DNA of 64,000 nucleotides from assembly GCF_014773265.1 (NCBI RefSeq), contig NZ_JACWMY010000006.1:186001-250000 (forward strand). The letters are read 5' to 3'. This DNA comes from Mucilaginibacter pankratovii. GTDB lineage: Bacteria; Bacteroidota; Bacteroidia; Sphingobacteriales; Sphingobacteriaceae. Of this stretch, positions 44,964 through 55,139 are shown in pieces (the stretch's first letter is position 1; each line of letters begins with the position of its first letter). Below the pieces are notes generated by a model. It saw only the letters and a list, made by a program, of their open reading frames with translations. It was not told the DNA's origin and did not search any database. The position numbers and the translations under genes are program-made.

Positions 44964-47900
44964 ATGGATAGCAATAAAAAATACTGGAAAGGTTTAGAGG
45001 AACTAAACAGAACGCCAGAATTTGTTGAGAAAAATAAACACGAGTTTGCGGAGCCGATCCCTATTGAAGAGGTTTTAAGCGGGGGAGGGTTGTCTGCAAA
45101 AACACCACGCCGCGACTTTTTAAAGGCGCTTGGCTTTGGTGTGGGTGCGGTTACTTTGGCAGCTTGCCAAAAAGTACCGGTACACAAATCTATACCATAC
45201 CTTGTAAAACCCGAGGAAATTACCCCGGGTATCGCTAACTACTATTCATCAACATACGAAGGCAGTGCGATACTTGTAAAAACCCGCGAAGGCAGGCCGA
45301 TTAAGGTTGAAGGTAACCCCGGTGACCTTTTATCAAAAGGTGGTTTAAGTGCACAGGCGCAGGCTTCGGTACTTGAACTGTACGATACCAGCCGCGTAAA
45401 AGATCCTAAATTAAATGGCAACCCAACCGGTTGGCCACAGCTTGATAAATTTGTTAAAGATGAGCTTACAGCTATTAAAGCTGGTGGTAAAAAAATAAGC
45501 ATCGTATCATCAACCGTACACAGCCCATCTACTTTAGCTGTTATTGCTGATTTTATTACTGCGTTCCCTACTGCAAGCCATGTTACTTATGATGCAGTAT
45601 CTTACACAGGTATTATCCAGGCAAATAAAAACAGCTTTGGTAAAGCCGTATTGCCCCACTACTATTTTGATAAAGCAGACGTAATTGTAAGTTTTGGTGC
45701 CGATTTCCTTGGAACATGGATCTCTGGCGAAGAATTTACATCGCAATACGTTAAAAATAGGAATAACAAATCCCTGGAAGCAAAGAAAATGTCGCGCCAC
45801 ATCCAGTTCGAAAGTGGGATGAGCCTGACAGGTACCAATGCCGATGTTCGTATGCCGATAAAACCTTCTGAGGATGGTATCGCGCTGATGAACTTATACA
45901 ATGCATTATCAGGTACTACTTTACCGGGTTCTAAAAAGCTTACTAACGCGAATGCTGATAAAGCGATCGTACTGGTAGCAAAAGAGCTTTTAGCCGCCAA
46001 AGGCAAATCGCTGGTTGTCGCCGGCTCTAACGATGTATCGGTACAAACACTAGTGAATGCCATCAACTCGCTGTTGGGTAGCTACGGTACTACTATCGAT
46101 CTGGATAACCCATCCCGCCAGTACGCCGGTAACGATACCGACTGGACCAAGTTTGTAGCTGATGCTAAAGCTGGTTTGGTAGATGCGGTTTTGTTCCTGG
46201 ATGCAAACCCTGCTTACGATTATTATAACGTTAAAGATATTGAGGCTGCCCTTAAAAAGATTCGCCTTAAAGTAACGTTCTCAGATAAGGACGACGAAAC
46301 CGCTGCTTTATGTAACGCGGTTGCGCCTAACCACCACTACCTCGAATCGTGGGGTGATGATAGCGCGATAGAAGGTTACTACACCGTAGTACAGCCAACT
46401 ATTAACCCGGTTAACAATACCCGCCAGGCCGAAGAAAGCCTGTTGGTATGGAGCGATAACGCGGTTAAAACTTACTACACTTATTTAAGAGCCAACTGGG
46501 AAACCAATTTATTAGCCAAAGGCGGTTTAGCCGGCCAGGCTGGTTGGGAAGCTCTTTTACAAAAAGGCTTTATAAACGCTGCGCCAGTTGCAGCAGGCAC
46601 TTACAGCTTCGCTTTAGACCTTAACGCGGTTGCACAAACCATATTGAGCCAAAGCAGCAAAATTGCCGCTGGTGGTAAATACGAATTACAGGTGTACCAA
46701 ACACCAGCCATGCGCGATGGTAAAAAAGCAAACAACCCGTGGTTACAAGAGTTGCCGGATCCGGTAACTAAAGTTACCTGGGATAACTTTGCGGCCATGT
46801 CGCCATCTGATATCAAAGAGCTTGGGCTTGATGAGTTCCAGGTAGTAACGATAAAAAGCGGCAACGGATACTCGGTAAGCTTACCGGTGTTATCACAGCC
46901 GGGCCAGGCAAGGGGCACCGTATCAGTAGCCGTAGGTTACGGCCGTACTGCAGCTGGCCTTGTTGGTAACAACGTTGGTAAAAACGCCTATCCTTTCTAC
47001 AATCTGCTTAATGGTACTTTCCAAACTACCTCTGCAGTATCTGTAGACGTAACAAGCGATATCTTCCCGCTTTCGCAAACACAAACGCACCACTCTTTTG
47101 AGGGCCGTAATGTGATCCGCGAAGCAACCTTTACCGAATACAAAAAGAACGCAGCAGCGGGCAGTGGTAAAGACGAAGAGCACGAAAAATATGACCTTTG
47201 GGAAAAGAGCGTAGATGACGCAAGTCACTCGCGCCCTGTTTACGATTGGGTTATGGCTATCGACCTTAACGCCTGTACCGGTTGCGGTGCCTGCGTTGTA
47301 GCTTGTAGCGCTGAGAATAACATTCCTGTTGTTGGTAAAGACGAAGTTGGCCGCCGCCGCGAAATGCACTGGATCCGTATTGACCGCTATTATAGCTACG
47401 ATAACGGTAAAGGCGAACTTAACGTTACCAAAGAGAAAGAAATTGATGAGTTGAAAGACTTTGAGAATGTATCGGTAGTTCACCAGCCTATGCTTTGCCA
47501 GCACTGCGACCACGCACCTTGCGAAACTGTATGCCCGGTATTAGCTACTGTACACTCAAGCGAAGGCTTAAACCAAATGGCTTACAACCGTTGCGTTGGT
47601 ACACGTTACTGCGCAAACAACTGCCCATACAAAGTGCGCCGCTTTAACTGGTTTAACTACTGGAACGATAGCCGCTTTGACAACTACCTAAGCAACGAAC
47701 ACACACAATTGGTATTGAACCCTGATGTTACCACCCGTTTCCGTGGGGTAATGGAAAAATGCTCGATGTGCGTTCAGCGTATCCAGGCCGGTAAGTTAAA
47801 GGCTAAGATAGAGAAACGCCCGTTGGCTGATGGTGAGGTTAAAGTTGCCTGCCAGCAAACATGTTCTGCAAACGCTATAGTATTCGGTAACCGTAACGAT

Positions 47901-48029
47901 CCTAACTCTGAAGTTTCAAAAGCTTTAAACAGCGAAAGGACCTACTACGTGTTGGAAGAACTTAACGTAAAACCGGGCATTGGTTACCAGGTAAAAGTAA
48001 GGAACACATTATCAGAATTACAGGCTTAA
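44964..48029 (+). CDS. actB: ACIII subunit ActB (molybdopterin-oxidoreductase-like + iron-sulfur)
   Basis: 1,021 residues. An N-terminal Tat-like motif lies near residue 49 (TPRRDFLKALG), preceded by an unusually long n-region (a 'TAT-variant' signal). Residues ~60-740 are a molybdopterin-oxidoreductase-like body which in ACIII carries no molybdenum cofactor (established for the complex). The C-terminal third carries four cysteine clusters: CTGCGACVVAC, CQHCDHAPCETVC, CVGTRYCANNC and CSMC plus CQQTC. It links quinol-side electrons to the ActA/ActE hemes. Confidence 0.93.
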   Translation: MDSNKKYWKGLEELNRTPEFVEKNKHEFAEPIPIEEVLSGGGLSAKTPRRDFLKALGFGVGAVTLAACQKVPVHKSIPYLVKPEEITPGIANYYSSTYEGSAILVKTREGRPIKVEGNPGDLLSKGGLSAQAQASVLELYDTSRVKDPKLNGNPTGWPQLDKFVKDELTAIKAGGKKISIVSSTVHSPSTLAVIADFITAFPTASHVTYDAVSYTGIIQANKNSFGKAVLPHYYFDKADVIVSFGADFLGTWISGEEFTSQYVKNRNNKSLEAKKMSRHIQFESGMSLTGTNADVRMPIKPSEDGIALMNLYNALSGTTLPGSKKLTNANADKAIVLVAKELLAAKGKSLVVAGSNDVSVQTLVNAINSLLGSYGTTIDLDNPSRQYAGNDTDWTKFVADAKAGLVDAVLFLDANPAYDYYNVKDIEAALKKIRLKVTFSDKDDETAALCNAVAPNHHYLESWGDDSAIEGYYTVVQPTINPVNNTRQAEESLLVWSDNAVKTYYTYLRANWETNLLAKGGLAGQAGWEALLQKGFINAAPVAAGTYSFALDLNAVAQTILSQSSKIAAGGKYELQVYQTPAMRDGKKANNPWLQELPDPVTKVTWDNFAAMSPSDIKELGLDEFQVVTIKSGNGYSVSLPVLSQPGQARGTVSVAVGYGRTAAGLVGNNVGKNAYPFYNLLNGTFQTTSAVSVDVTSDIFPLSQTQTHHSFEGRNVIREATFTEYKKNAAAGSGKDEEHEKYDLWEKSVDDASHSRPVYDWVMAIDLNACTGCGACVVACSAENNIPVVGKDEVGRRREMHWIRIDRYYSYDNGKGELNVTKEKEIDELKDFENVSVVHQPMLCQHCDHAPCETVCPVLATVHSSEGLNQMAYNRCVGTRYCANNCPYKVRRFNWFNYWNDSRFDNYLSNEHTQLVLNPDVTTRFRGVMEKCSMCVQRIQAGKLKAKIEKRPLADGEVKVACQQTCSANAIVFGNRNDPNSEVSKALNSERTYYVLEELNVKPGIGYQVKVRNTLSELQA

Positions 48030-48052
48030 TTATTACAAGAGATTTATAATAT

Positions 48053-49522
48053 ATGGCATCTCACAATGAATCGATAATCAGGGAACCGTTAATTACGGGC
48101 AAAGGTATTACCTATGCTCAGATCACTAACGACGTTTTAAACCCTGTTGAAAATAAACCTAACAAAGCCTGGTGGATAGGCTTTACCGTTGCGTCTTTAG
48201 GCTCGTTACTTTGGGTTGTATCTATCAGCTACACCTTTTGGTTCGGCTTAGGAGCATGGGGCTTAAACAAAACAGTAGGCTGGGCCTGGGATATCACCGG
48301 TTTCGTATGGTGGGTAGGTATTGGCCACGCCGGTACGCTTATCTCTGCGGTACTCTTAATATTCCGCCAAAACTGGCGTAACTCCATCAACCGCTCGGCC
48401 GAGGCGATGACCATCTTCGCGGTAATTTGCGCGGCCACCTATATTGTGGCGCACATGGGCCGCCCGTGGTTAGCATACTTTACCCTACCACTGCCAAACC
48501 AGTACGTACTTTGGGTAAACTGGAACTCGGCTCTGATGATGGACGTGTTCGCGATATCAACTTACTTCTCTGTATCACTGTTATTCTGGTACACAGGTTT
48601 ACTGCCCGATATCGCTTCTATTCGCGATCGTGCTACCGGTTTACGCCGCCGCATCTACTCTATCCTTTCTTTTGGATGGACAGGCTCGGTAAAAACCTGG
48701 CAGCGTTTTGAGACTGTATCACTGATATTAGCCGGTATCTCTACACCGCTGGTACTTTCGGTACACACTATCGTATCCTTCGACTTTGCTACATCCCTCG
48801 AACCGGGATGGCACACAACCATATTCCCGCCATACTTTGTTGCGGGTGCTATCTTCTCGGGTTTCGCCATGGTGCAAACACTATTGCTGGTTACCCGTAA
48901 GGTATTAGGTTTAGAAAACTACATCACGATGTTCCACATCGAATCGATGAATAAGATCATCATGCTTACAGGTTCTATTGTAGGTGTGGCTTACATCACC
49001 GAGTTCTTTATCGCTTGGTACTCTGGTGTAGAATACGAGCAATACGCCTTTATCAACCGTGCAACCGGGCCGTACTGGTGGGCATACTGGAGCATGATGA
49101 GCTGTAACGTAATTTCTCCGCAGTTATTCTGGTCGAGCAAATTGCGCAGGAGCATCAAATTCTCTTGGTTCCTGTCTATCATCGTGAACATAGGTATGTG
49201 GTTCGAGCGTTTCGTGATCATCGTTACTTCCCTGCACCGCGATTATATCCCATCAAGCTGGGTGATGTTTTACCCAACCTGGGTTGACGTAAGTGTGTTT
49301 ATCGGTTCTATCGGTATCTTCTTCACCATGTTCCTGTTATTCATCAGGGTGTTACCATCGGTAGCTATAGCGGAAGTGAAATTATTGCTGAAAACATCCA
49401 GTGAGCAATCTAAGAAGAAGGAAATAGAGGAAGGACACCTCGATCCTGTAGAAGTGCAGTATTACAAAGAGTCGTTAGTTAAATACGATAGTGTTGACAT
49501 GTCTGATTACGAAAAAATATAA
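48053..49522 (+). CDS. actC: ACIII subunit ActC (NrfD-like, quinol-binding)
   Basis: 489 residues with about ten membrane helices of the NrfD/PsrC family (VGIGHAGTLISAVLLIFRQNW, LALSVH-type segment LSVHTIVSFDFA). In ACIII this subunit, together with ActF, forms the membrane quinol site and proton path. It starts 23 nt after actB and is followed by actD at 2 nt. Confidence 0.93.
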   Translation: MASHNESIIREPLITGKGITYAQITNDVLNPVENKPNKAWWIGFTVASLGSLLWVVSISYTFWFGLGAWGLNKTVGWAWDITGFVWWVGIGHAGTLISAVLLIFRQNWRNSINRSAEAMTIFAVICAATYIVAHMGRPWLAYFTLPLPNQYVLWVNWNSALMMDVFAISTYFSVSLLFWYTGLLPDIASIRDRATGLRRRIYSILSFGWTGSVKTWQRFETVSLILAGISTPLVLSVHTIVSFDFATSLEPGWHTTIFPPYFVAGAIFSGFAMVQTLLLVTRKVLGLENYITMFHIESMNKIIMLTGSIVGVAYITEFFIAWYSGVEYEQYAFINRATGPYWWAYWSMMSCNVISPQLFWSSKLRRSIKFSWFLSIIVNIGMWFERFVIIVTSLHRDYIPSSWVMFYPTWVDVSVFIGSIGIFFTMFLLFIRVLPSVAIAEVKLLLKTSSEQSKKKEIEEGHLDPVEVQYYKESLVKYDSVDMSDYEKI

Positions 49523-49524
49523 AA

Positions 49525-50061
49525 ATGAGTAGTACAAAATTTATATTAGGCTTATTTGATGATCCCGATGACATGATGCACGGGATAGAAAAGCTGCAAA
49601 AGAACAGTATCCCCATCTACGATGTTTACACTCCTATGCCTATCCACGGGATAGAGGATAAACTGGGCGTAAAAGAATCAAGGCTTGGCTACGCGGCATT
49701 TTGTTTTGGCTGCCTTGGTGCAAGCGTTATATTCAGCATATTATATTATACACTGGTGCACGATTGGCCAATGAACGTTGGTGGTAAACCAAACTTCGCT
49801 ATTCCAAACTTTGTACCGTTCACTTTTGAGTGGACCATATTATTCACCGCGTTTGGTATGACGCTTACCTTTTTTGCCGCTACCCACCTTTTCCCGGGCC
49901 GCGCGCCAAGGGTAATGGACCTGCGTGCAACTGATGACCGTTTTGTTATCGCCATCAATGCAAAAGGCAACATTCCACACGAGGATATCACTAATTTGTT
50001 AAAAGAAGCAGGCGCTGTAGAAGTAAAGCATAACAACAGAAAATATGTTAGCTATGAATAA
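49525..50061 (+). CDS. actD: ACIII subunit ActD (DUF3341)
   Basis: 178 residues of DUF3341: soluble N-terminus (LGLFDDPDDMMHGIEKLQ), two membrane helices (LGYAAFCFGCLGASVIFSILYY; FTFEWTILFTAFGMTLTFFAA) and a C-terminal tail DDRFVIAINAKG. A membrane subunit of ACIII with no cofactor. Its end overlaps the possible start of actE. Confidence 0.92.
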   Translation: MSSTKFILGLFDDPDDMMHGIEKLQKNSIPIYDVYTPMPIHGIEDKLGVKESRLGYAAFCFGCLGASVIFSILYYTLVHDWPMNVGGKPNFAIPNFVPFTFEWTILFTAFGMTLTFFAATHLFPGRAPRVMDLRATDDRFVIAINAKGNIPHEDITNLLKEAGAVEVKHNNRKYVSYE

Positions 50062-50629
50062 ATTTAGAATATTGGGCACAACGGCTATCGTTATCGCTGC
50101 ATCGATCGTTATCACATCATGCAAGGATAGACGCAGTACCGGCTGGGAATATGCTCCCAATATGTACGAACATACCGCATACGACCCCGACCAACCTAAC
50201 AGTCAGTTTAAGGATGGCAAAACCGCACAACTTCCGCCGGCAGGTACAATCCCTGTAGGTTTTAAACGCTTTGATTACCCAAACACACGCGAAGGTTATG
50301 ATAAAGCAAGCCTGGAAGTTGCCAGCCTGATTGCACAAACCCCAAAGCATTTGGCCGAAGGTAAAGTGTTGTTTACAACCTTTTGCGCCCCTTGCCACGG
50401 TTTAACCGGCCAGGGTGATGGTATTATTGTAGCGCATGGTTATCCTGCGCCGCCGTCATATTCTAAAGGGCAGTCGTCACGCGGTGGTGCAATGAAGGAT
50501 CTTACAGACGGTAAAATTTATCATACTATAACTTATGGAGTAAACTCGATGGGTTCATACGCATCCCAGGTAGCACCTGAAGATCGTTGGAAAATAGTTA
50601 TGTATGTTCACCAATTACAAAAATTATAA
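50054..50629 (+). CDS. actE: ACIII subunit ActE, monoheme cytochrome c lipoprotein
   Basis: 191 residues from MNKFRILG at 50054; an in-frame ATG at 50045 adds three residues. The lipobox is IVITSC near residue 23. One heme site, CAPCHGL, with a distal Met in GAMKDLTDG or NSMGSYA. It carries electrons from ACIII towards the oxidase. The start lies inside the end of actD (8-17 nt overlap), so translation is coupled. Confidence 0.92.
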   Translation: MNKFRILGTTAIVIAASIVITSCKDRRSTGWEYAPNMYEHTAYDPDQPNSQFKDGKTAQLPPAGTIPVGFKRFDYPNTREGYDKASLEVASLIAQTPKHLAEGKVLFTTFCAPCHGLTGQGDGIIVAHGYPAPPSYSKGQSSRGGAMKDLTDGKIYHTITYGVNSMGSYASQVAPEDRWKIVMYVHQLQKL

Positions 50630-50639
50630 GCTTAGGTTA

Positions 50640-51902
50640 ATGGAGACTCATAATAGTTTAGAAGAAAAATTTGAATTTACAGGCACTGCCAAAACAGTTA
50701 GTTTAATTGCTATTGTACTTGGTGTGGTAGCAATTGTAGTTGGATTGATGATGGGCGGCGTACATGTACAGCGTACATTTACCAATTTGCTGCTGATGTC
50801 GTACTACTTTGTATGTGTTTGTACAGCGGGTGTGTTCTTTTGTGCATACCAATATGCAGCACAGGCGGGCTGGTCGGCTTCGTTGATCCGCATACCACAA
50901 GCCTTTGCTAAAGTATTGCCATTTGCAAGCTTAATTTTAATTTTAGTGGTAACCGCAGGTTTGTTCACTACTCACGAAATTGAGTTTGAAGGCCACAAAC
51001 AAGTTGTACCTTATTTATATGCTTCATGGGCAACACATGGTTTAACCATAGTAGGCGAAGAAAATTATAACGCGGTTATCGCAGGGAAGTCGGCGTTTTT
51101 GAACGTAGGTTTCTTTTACGGTATGCTTATCGTATTGCTTGGCGCTTATAGCTACTTAGGTTTAGCGCTGGCCAAAGCCTCAGAAAATGAAGATACCGTA
51201 GGCGGCATGAGCAACTACGATAAAAGCTTCAAGTTATCCTGCATATTCCTGGTGATCTTTGGTTTCACTTTCCCAATATTTGCTTTCGGTACCATCATGT
51301 CGTTAGAAGCACATTGGTTCTCTACCATGTTTGGTTGGTACAATTTAGCAGCTATGCACGTAAGCGGGCTGGCCATTATTGCCCTTGTGATCATCTTATT
51401 AAGAAAGAAAGGCAATTTTTTATGGCTATCAGAAAACCATTTACACAGTTTAGGTAAATTGATGTTCGGGTTCTCAATCTTCTGGACCTACGTATGGTTT
51501 GCACAGTTCTTCCTTACCTGGTATGCCAACATCCCCGAGGAATCGGTTTACTTTTTCAGGCGCTGGGAGCCGGAATTTAAATGGTTATTCTGGTTAAACA
51601 TTGTAGTTAACTTTTTGGCACCGCTATTATTACTGATGTCTCGTGATGCGAAACGTTTAACTAATCGCATGATGTGGACCTGTATAATACTTATAACCGG
51701 CCACTGGCTTGATTATTATTTGATGACAATGCCGGGCACTATCCCTTCAGAACATAGCGGCTTTGGTGTTGAGGAGATAGGTATATTTTTAGGATTTGCA
51801 GGTTTATTTACTTTCATGATGCTGACTCAGTTAAGCAAGTTCAAATCGCTTGTGCCTAAAAAGCACCCGTTCCTGCAAGAGAGCCTGCATCATCACATAT
51901 AA
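50640..51902 (+). CDS. actF: ACIII subunit ActF
   Basis: 420 residues from METHNSLEEK at 50640; an in-frame ATG inside actE (50604) is less likely. About ten membrane helices, a second NrfD-like fold (VTLLMSYYFV-type TM1, WYANIPEESVYFFRRWE). It is the structural pair of ActC in ACIII. It begins 10 nt after actE and leads into coxB. Confidence 0.9.
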   Translation: METHNSLEEKFEFTGTAKTVSLIAIVLGVVAIVVGLMMGGVHVQRTFTNLLLMSYYFVCVCTAGVFFCAYQYAAQAGWSASLIRIPQAFAKVLPFASLILILVVTAGLFTTHEIEFEGHKQVVPYLYASWATHGLTIVGEENYNAVIAGKSAFLNVGFFYGMLIVLLGAYSYLGLALAKASENEDTVGGMSNYDKSFKLSCIFLVIFGFTFPIFAFGTIMSLEAHWFSTMFGWYNLAAMHVSGLAIIALVIILLRKKGNFLWLSENHLHSLGKLMFGFSIFWTYVWFAQFFLTWYANIPEESVYFFRRWEPEFKWLFWLNIVVNFLAPLLLLMSRDAKRLTNRMMWTCIILITGHWLDYYLMTMPGTIPSEHSGFGVEEIGIFLGFAGLFTFMMLTQLSKFKSLVPKKHPFLQESLHHHI

Positions 51903-51950
51903 TAATTATTAAATTTGCAACAGAATACAGCATTCAAAACCACCAATAAA

Positions 51951-53147
51951 ATGGGATTTAAAAGTTTAATTAGTTCTAAAAAAATGCTCTCGGTTCTAGC
52001 TGCATTCCTGCTTTTAGGCACCAACATGCTTATGGCCCAGGATGCAACCAAAGATACGGCAGCAACGGCCTCAAGTGGCGATGCTACACCAAGCGTGTGG
52101 CTTGCCCCGGGTTATTATATATTGCTATTTGTAATTGTATGCTTTGTTGTAGGCATCGTTGGCAAAATACTGCGTGTGTATGATCTTACGCAGCAGATCC
52201 AAAACAAAAAGCCTATCAACTGGCACAATGTAATGGGCATTTGCTGTATCATATTCCTTATTGTGGGTATGTACGGCGCATACTGGTCCTTTGCGGTACA
52301 AGGCGCAATGATTTTGCCTGAATCGGCTTCTGCACATGGTGTGAAGATAGACGAGATGTTTTGGACTACCACCGTACTTACCGTTATCGTATTTGTAATT
52401 ACCCAGATCTTGCTGTTTGGCTTTCTGTTCCGTTACCGTTATTCAGAGAAACGCCGCGGGCACTTTTTGCCGCATAACAATACCATCGAGAAAGTTTGGA
52501 CCATTGCACCGGCTATCGTTTTAACCATCCTGGTTATCTTCGGTTTCTTTACCTGGCAGCAGATTACCAACACTATTGATGCTAAAGGCGAGCAGGCTTC
52601 TATTAACGTAGATATAACCGGCCACCAGTTTGCCTGGGAATTGCGTTACCCTGGTACCGATGGCCGTTTAGGCGAAACCAACTACAAATTGGTGAGTGGT
52701 TCAAACAAGGTAGGGGTTGATTTTAAAGATAAATTTAGCTACGATGATTTGCAGGCCGATACCATGTACCTGCCGGTTCATAAATCGATCAAATTAAATA
52801 TCCACGCGCAAGACGTTATCCATAGTGTTTACATGCCACATTTTCGTGTTCAGTTGAACGCGGTTCCGGGCTTGCCAACCTACTTTAAATTTACGCCAAC
52901 CATCACTACTGCAGAGATGCGCCGCAAAGTGGGCGATCCTAAATTCGAGTACATTGTGTACTGTAATAAAATATGCGGTGCAGCACATTACAACATGCAA
53001 CGAGTGGTACGTGTGGTTGAAGAATCAGAATACCAGGCATGGTTAGCACAGCAAAAACCTTACCTGACAGATCAGATCAAAAAAGATCTGAAATTTGCCG
53101 AAGTAAAGCCAGTTGCTAAACAAAACAGGTTAGCGTTAAACAATTAA
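51951..53147 (+). CDS. coxB: Cytochrome c oxidase subunit II
   Basis: 398 residues from the ATG at 51951 (MGFKSLISSKKMLSV, a signal peptide); a TTG at 51915 would give 12 extra residues. An additional N-terminal helix, two membrane helices of subunit II, then the CuA domain: HSVYMPHFRVQLNAVPG, CNKICGAAHYNM (the C-x3-C-x3-H-x2-M CuA ligands). There is no fused cytochrome c, so electrons come from ActA/ActE or a separate c-type cytochrome. Confidence 0.93.
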   Translation: MGFKSLISSKKMLSVLAAFLLLGTNMLMAQDATKDTAATASSGDATPSVWLAPGYYILLFVIVCFVVGIVGKILRVYDLTQQIQNKKPINWHNVMGICCIIFLIVGMYGAYWSFAVQGAMILPESASAHGVKIDEMFWTTTVLTVIVFVITQILLFGFLFRYRYSEKRRGHFLPHNNTIEKVWTIAPAIVLTILVIFGFFTWQQITNTIDAKGEQASINVDITGHQFAWELRYPGTDGRLGETNYKLVSGSNKVGVDFKDKFSYDDLQADTMYLPVHKSIKLNIHAQDVIHSVYMPHFRVQLNAVPGLPTYFKFTPTITTAEMRRKVGDPKFEYIVYCNKICGAAHYNMQRVVRVVEESEYQAWLAQQKPYLTDQIKKDLKFAEVKPVAKQNRLALNN

Positions 53148-53166
53148 TTCAAAAAGATTAGCGAGT

Positions 53167-55056
53167 ATGTCTACATTATCAGTTCACGGTCACGAAGGAG
53201 CACATCACGAAGAGGATCACGGACACCATCATCATAAAGAAACGTTCCTGAGTAAATACATTTTTAGCATGGATCATAAGATGATCGCGAAGCAATTCCT
53301 GGTAACAGGTATTACTATGGCGGTTATCGCGATGATATTATCCATATTATTTCGTATCCAGTTAGCTTACCCGGATAAAGCTTTCCCTTTAATGGAAACC
53401 TTATTAGGCCGTTTTGCGCCGGGTGGCCGTTTAAATGCCGATTTTTACCTGGCGCTGGTTACAATACACGGTACCATCATGGTATTCTTTGTACTTACAG
53501 CAGGGTTAAGCGGTACTTTTAGTAACCTGCTTATACCACTCCAATTAGGGGCACGTGATATGGCGTCGCCATTTATGAACATGCTATCATACTGGTTCTT
53601 CTTTACCGCCAGTGTTGTTATGCTCTCTTCATTCCTGGTACAAAAAGGCCCTGCAAGCGGTGGCTGGACAATCTATCCTCCGTTATCTGCCCTGCCAAAG
53701 GCAATGCCGGGTTCTGGTATGGGTATGACTTTGTGGCTCATCAGTATGGTGCTCTTTATCGCATCATCATTAATGGGCGCCATCAACTACGTAAGTACCG
53801 TATTAAACATGCGTACAAAAGGTATGGACCTTTGGAAAATGCCTTTAACTATCTGGGCGTTCTTCTTAACCGCTATCCTTGGTATCCTTGCATTCCCGGT
53901 ACTGGTTGCCGGTGTGGTATTATTAATATTCGACCGTAGCTTTGGTACAAGTTTCTACCTTTCAGAGATCGTACTGGGCGGTAGCGCACAGCCATTCGAA
54001 GGCGGTAGCCCGATATTGTTCCAGCACTTGTTCTGGTTCCTGGGTCACCCCGAGGTGTACATCGTAATTATGCCTGCAATGGGTATATCATCGGAAGTTA
54101 TGTCGGTAAACTCGCGTAAACCAATCTTTGGTTACCACGCCATGGTTTACTCTTTAATAGGTATCACCGTGTTGTCGTTCATAGTATGGGGCCACCACAT
54201 GTTTGTAACGGGTATGAATCCGTTCCTGGGTGGTGTGTTCATGATCACCACGTTGATCATCGCGGTACCATCGGCAGTAAAAACATTTAACTGGCTGGCT
54301 ACTTTGTGGCGAGGCAACATCCGCTTTACATCAGCTATGCTGTTTGCTATCGGGATGGTTTCTTTCTTCATCTCTGGTGGTTTAACCGGTATCTTCTTAG
54401 GTAACGCCGCACTGGATATCAACCTGCACGATACTTACTTTGTGGTTGCCCACTTCCACCTGGTAATGGGTTCGGCTGCTATATTTGGTATGTTGGCCGG
54501 TGTATACCACTGGTTCCCTAAAATGTATGGCCGCATGATGAACGAGAAGTTAGGTTACCTGCACTTCTGGTTAACTTTTATAGGTGCGTACCTGGTGTTT
54601 TTCCCGATGCACTTTATGGGGCTTGATGGCGTACCCCGCCGTTACTATGCTTTCACCGAGTTTGAATCGATGAAACGCTGGTTATCAGTAAATACATTTA
54701 TCACCTGGGCGGCTATTATGGCGGCTTGTGCACAGGTTGCGTTCCTGGTTAACTTTATATACTCCATGTTCTGGGGTAAGAAAACTGTACAAAACCCATG
54801 GGAAGCTAATACTTTGGAGTGGACAGCACCTATCGAGCATTTCCACGGCAACTGGCATGGGGAGATCCCAACCGTTTACCGTTGGCCATATGATTACAGC
54901 AAGCCTGGTGCCGAAGAGGACTTTATACCACAAACCGTTCCGCTTTCGCAAACCATGAGTTCTAACCTGCCGCATGATTTTGAAGATAATCCAGCCGGGT
55001 TAGAAGCGCATGCTAAATGGACCAGCACTCAAAAAAGCAACGAAGAAGTAAAATAA
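53167..55056 (+). CDS. coxA: Cytochrome c oxidase subunit I
   Basis: 629 residues, twelve core helices. Heme a/a3 and CuB ligands: TIHGTIMVFF, WFLGHPEVYIVIMP (His-Tyr pair), GHHMFVTG, HDTYFVVAHFHLVMG. The GHPEVY motif marks an A-type oxidase. An unusual N-terminal tail is rich in His (HGHEGAHHEEDHGHHHHK, residues 7-24). A hairpin (55078-55118) separates it from ctaA. Confidence 0.95.
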   Translation: MSTLSVHGHEGAHHEEDHGHHHHKETFLSKYIFSMDHKMIAKQFLVTGITMAVIAMILSILFRIQLAYPDKAFPLMETLLGRFAPGGRLNADFYLALVTIHGTIMVFFVLTAGLSGTFSNLLIPLQLGARDMASPFMNMLSYWFFFTASVVMLSSFLVQKGPASGGWTIYPPLSALPKAMPGSGMGMTLWLISMVLFIASSLMGAINYVSTVLNMRTKGMDLWKMPLTIWAFFLTAILGILAFPVLVAGVVLLIFDRSFGTSFYLSEIVLGGSAQPFEGGSPILFQHLFWFLGHPEVYIVIMPAMGISSEVMSVNSRKPIFGYHAMVYSLIGITVLSFIVWGHHMFVTGMNPFLGGVFMITTLIIAVPSAVKTFNWLATLWRGNIRFTSAMLFAIGMVSFFISGGLTGIFLGNAALDINLHDTYFVVAHFHLVMGSAAIFGMLAGVYHWFPKMYGRMMNEKLGYLHFWLTFIGAYLVFFPMHFMGLDGVPRRYYAFTEFESMKRWLSVNTFITWAAIMAACAQVAFLVNFIYSMFWGKKTVQNPWEANTLEWTAPIEHFHGNWHGEIPTVYRWPYDYSKPGAEEDFIPQTVPLSQTMSSNLPHDFEDNPAGLEAHAKWTSTQKSNEEVK

Positions 55057-55077
55057 TTTATACTGATCTGATCTTTT

Positions 55078-55118
55078 AGGGTATCTGTGCCGGATTATAA
55101 ATCCACAACAGGTACCCT
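55078..55118. repeat. Two-tier hairpin between coxA and ctaA
   Basis: AGGGTATCTGT (55078-55088) pairs with ACAGGTACCCT (55108-55118) over 11 bp with one G-U. An inner stem GGATT (55092-55096) / AATCC (55100-55104) with loop ATA sits inside. It has no T-run after it, so an RNA-processing or partial terminator role is possible. Confidence 0.65.
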
Positions 55119-55139
55119 AATTTGTTAGAAATATTTTGA

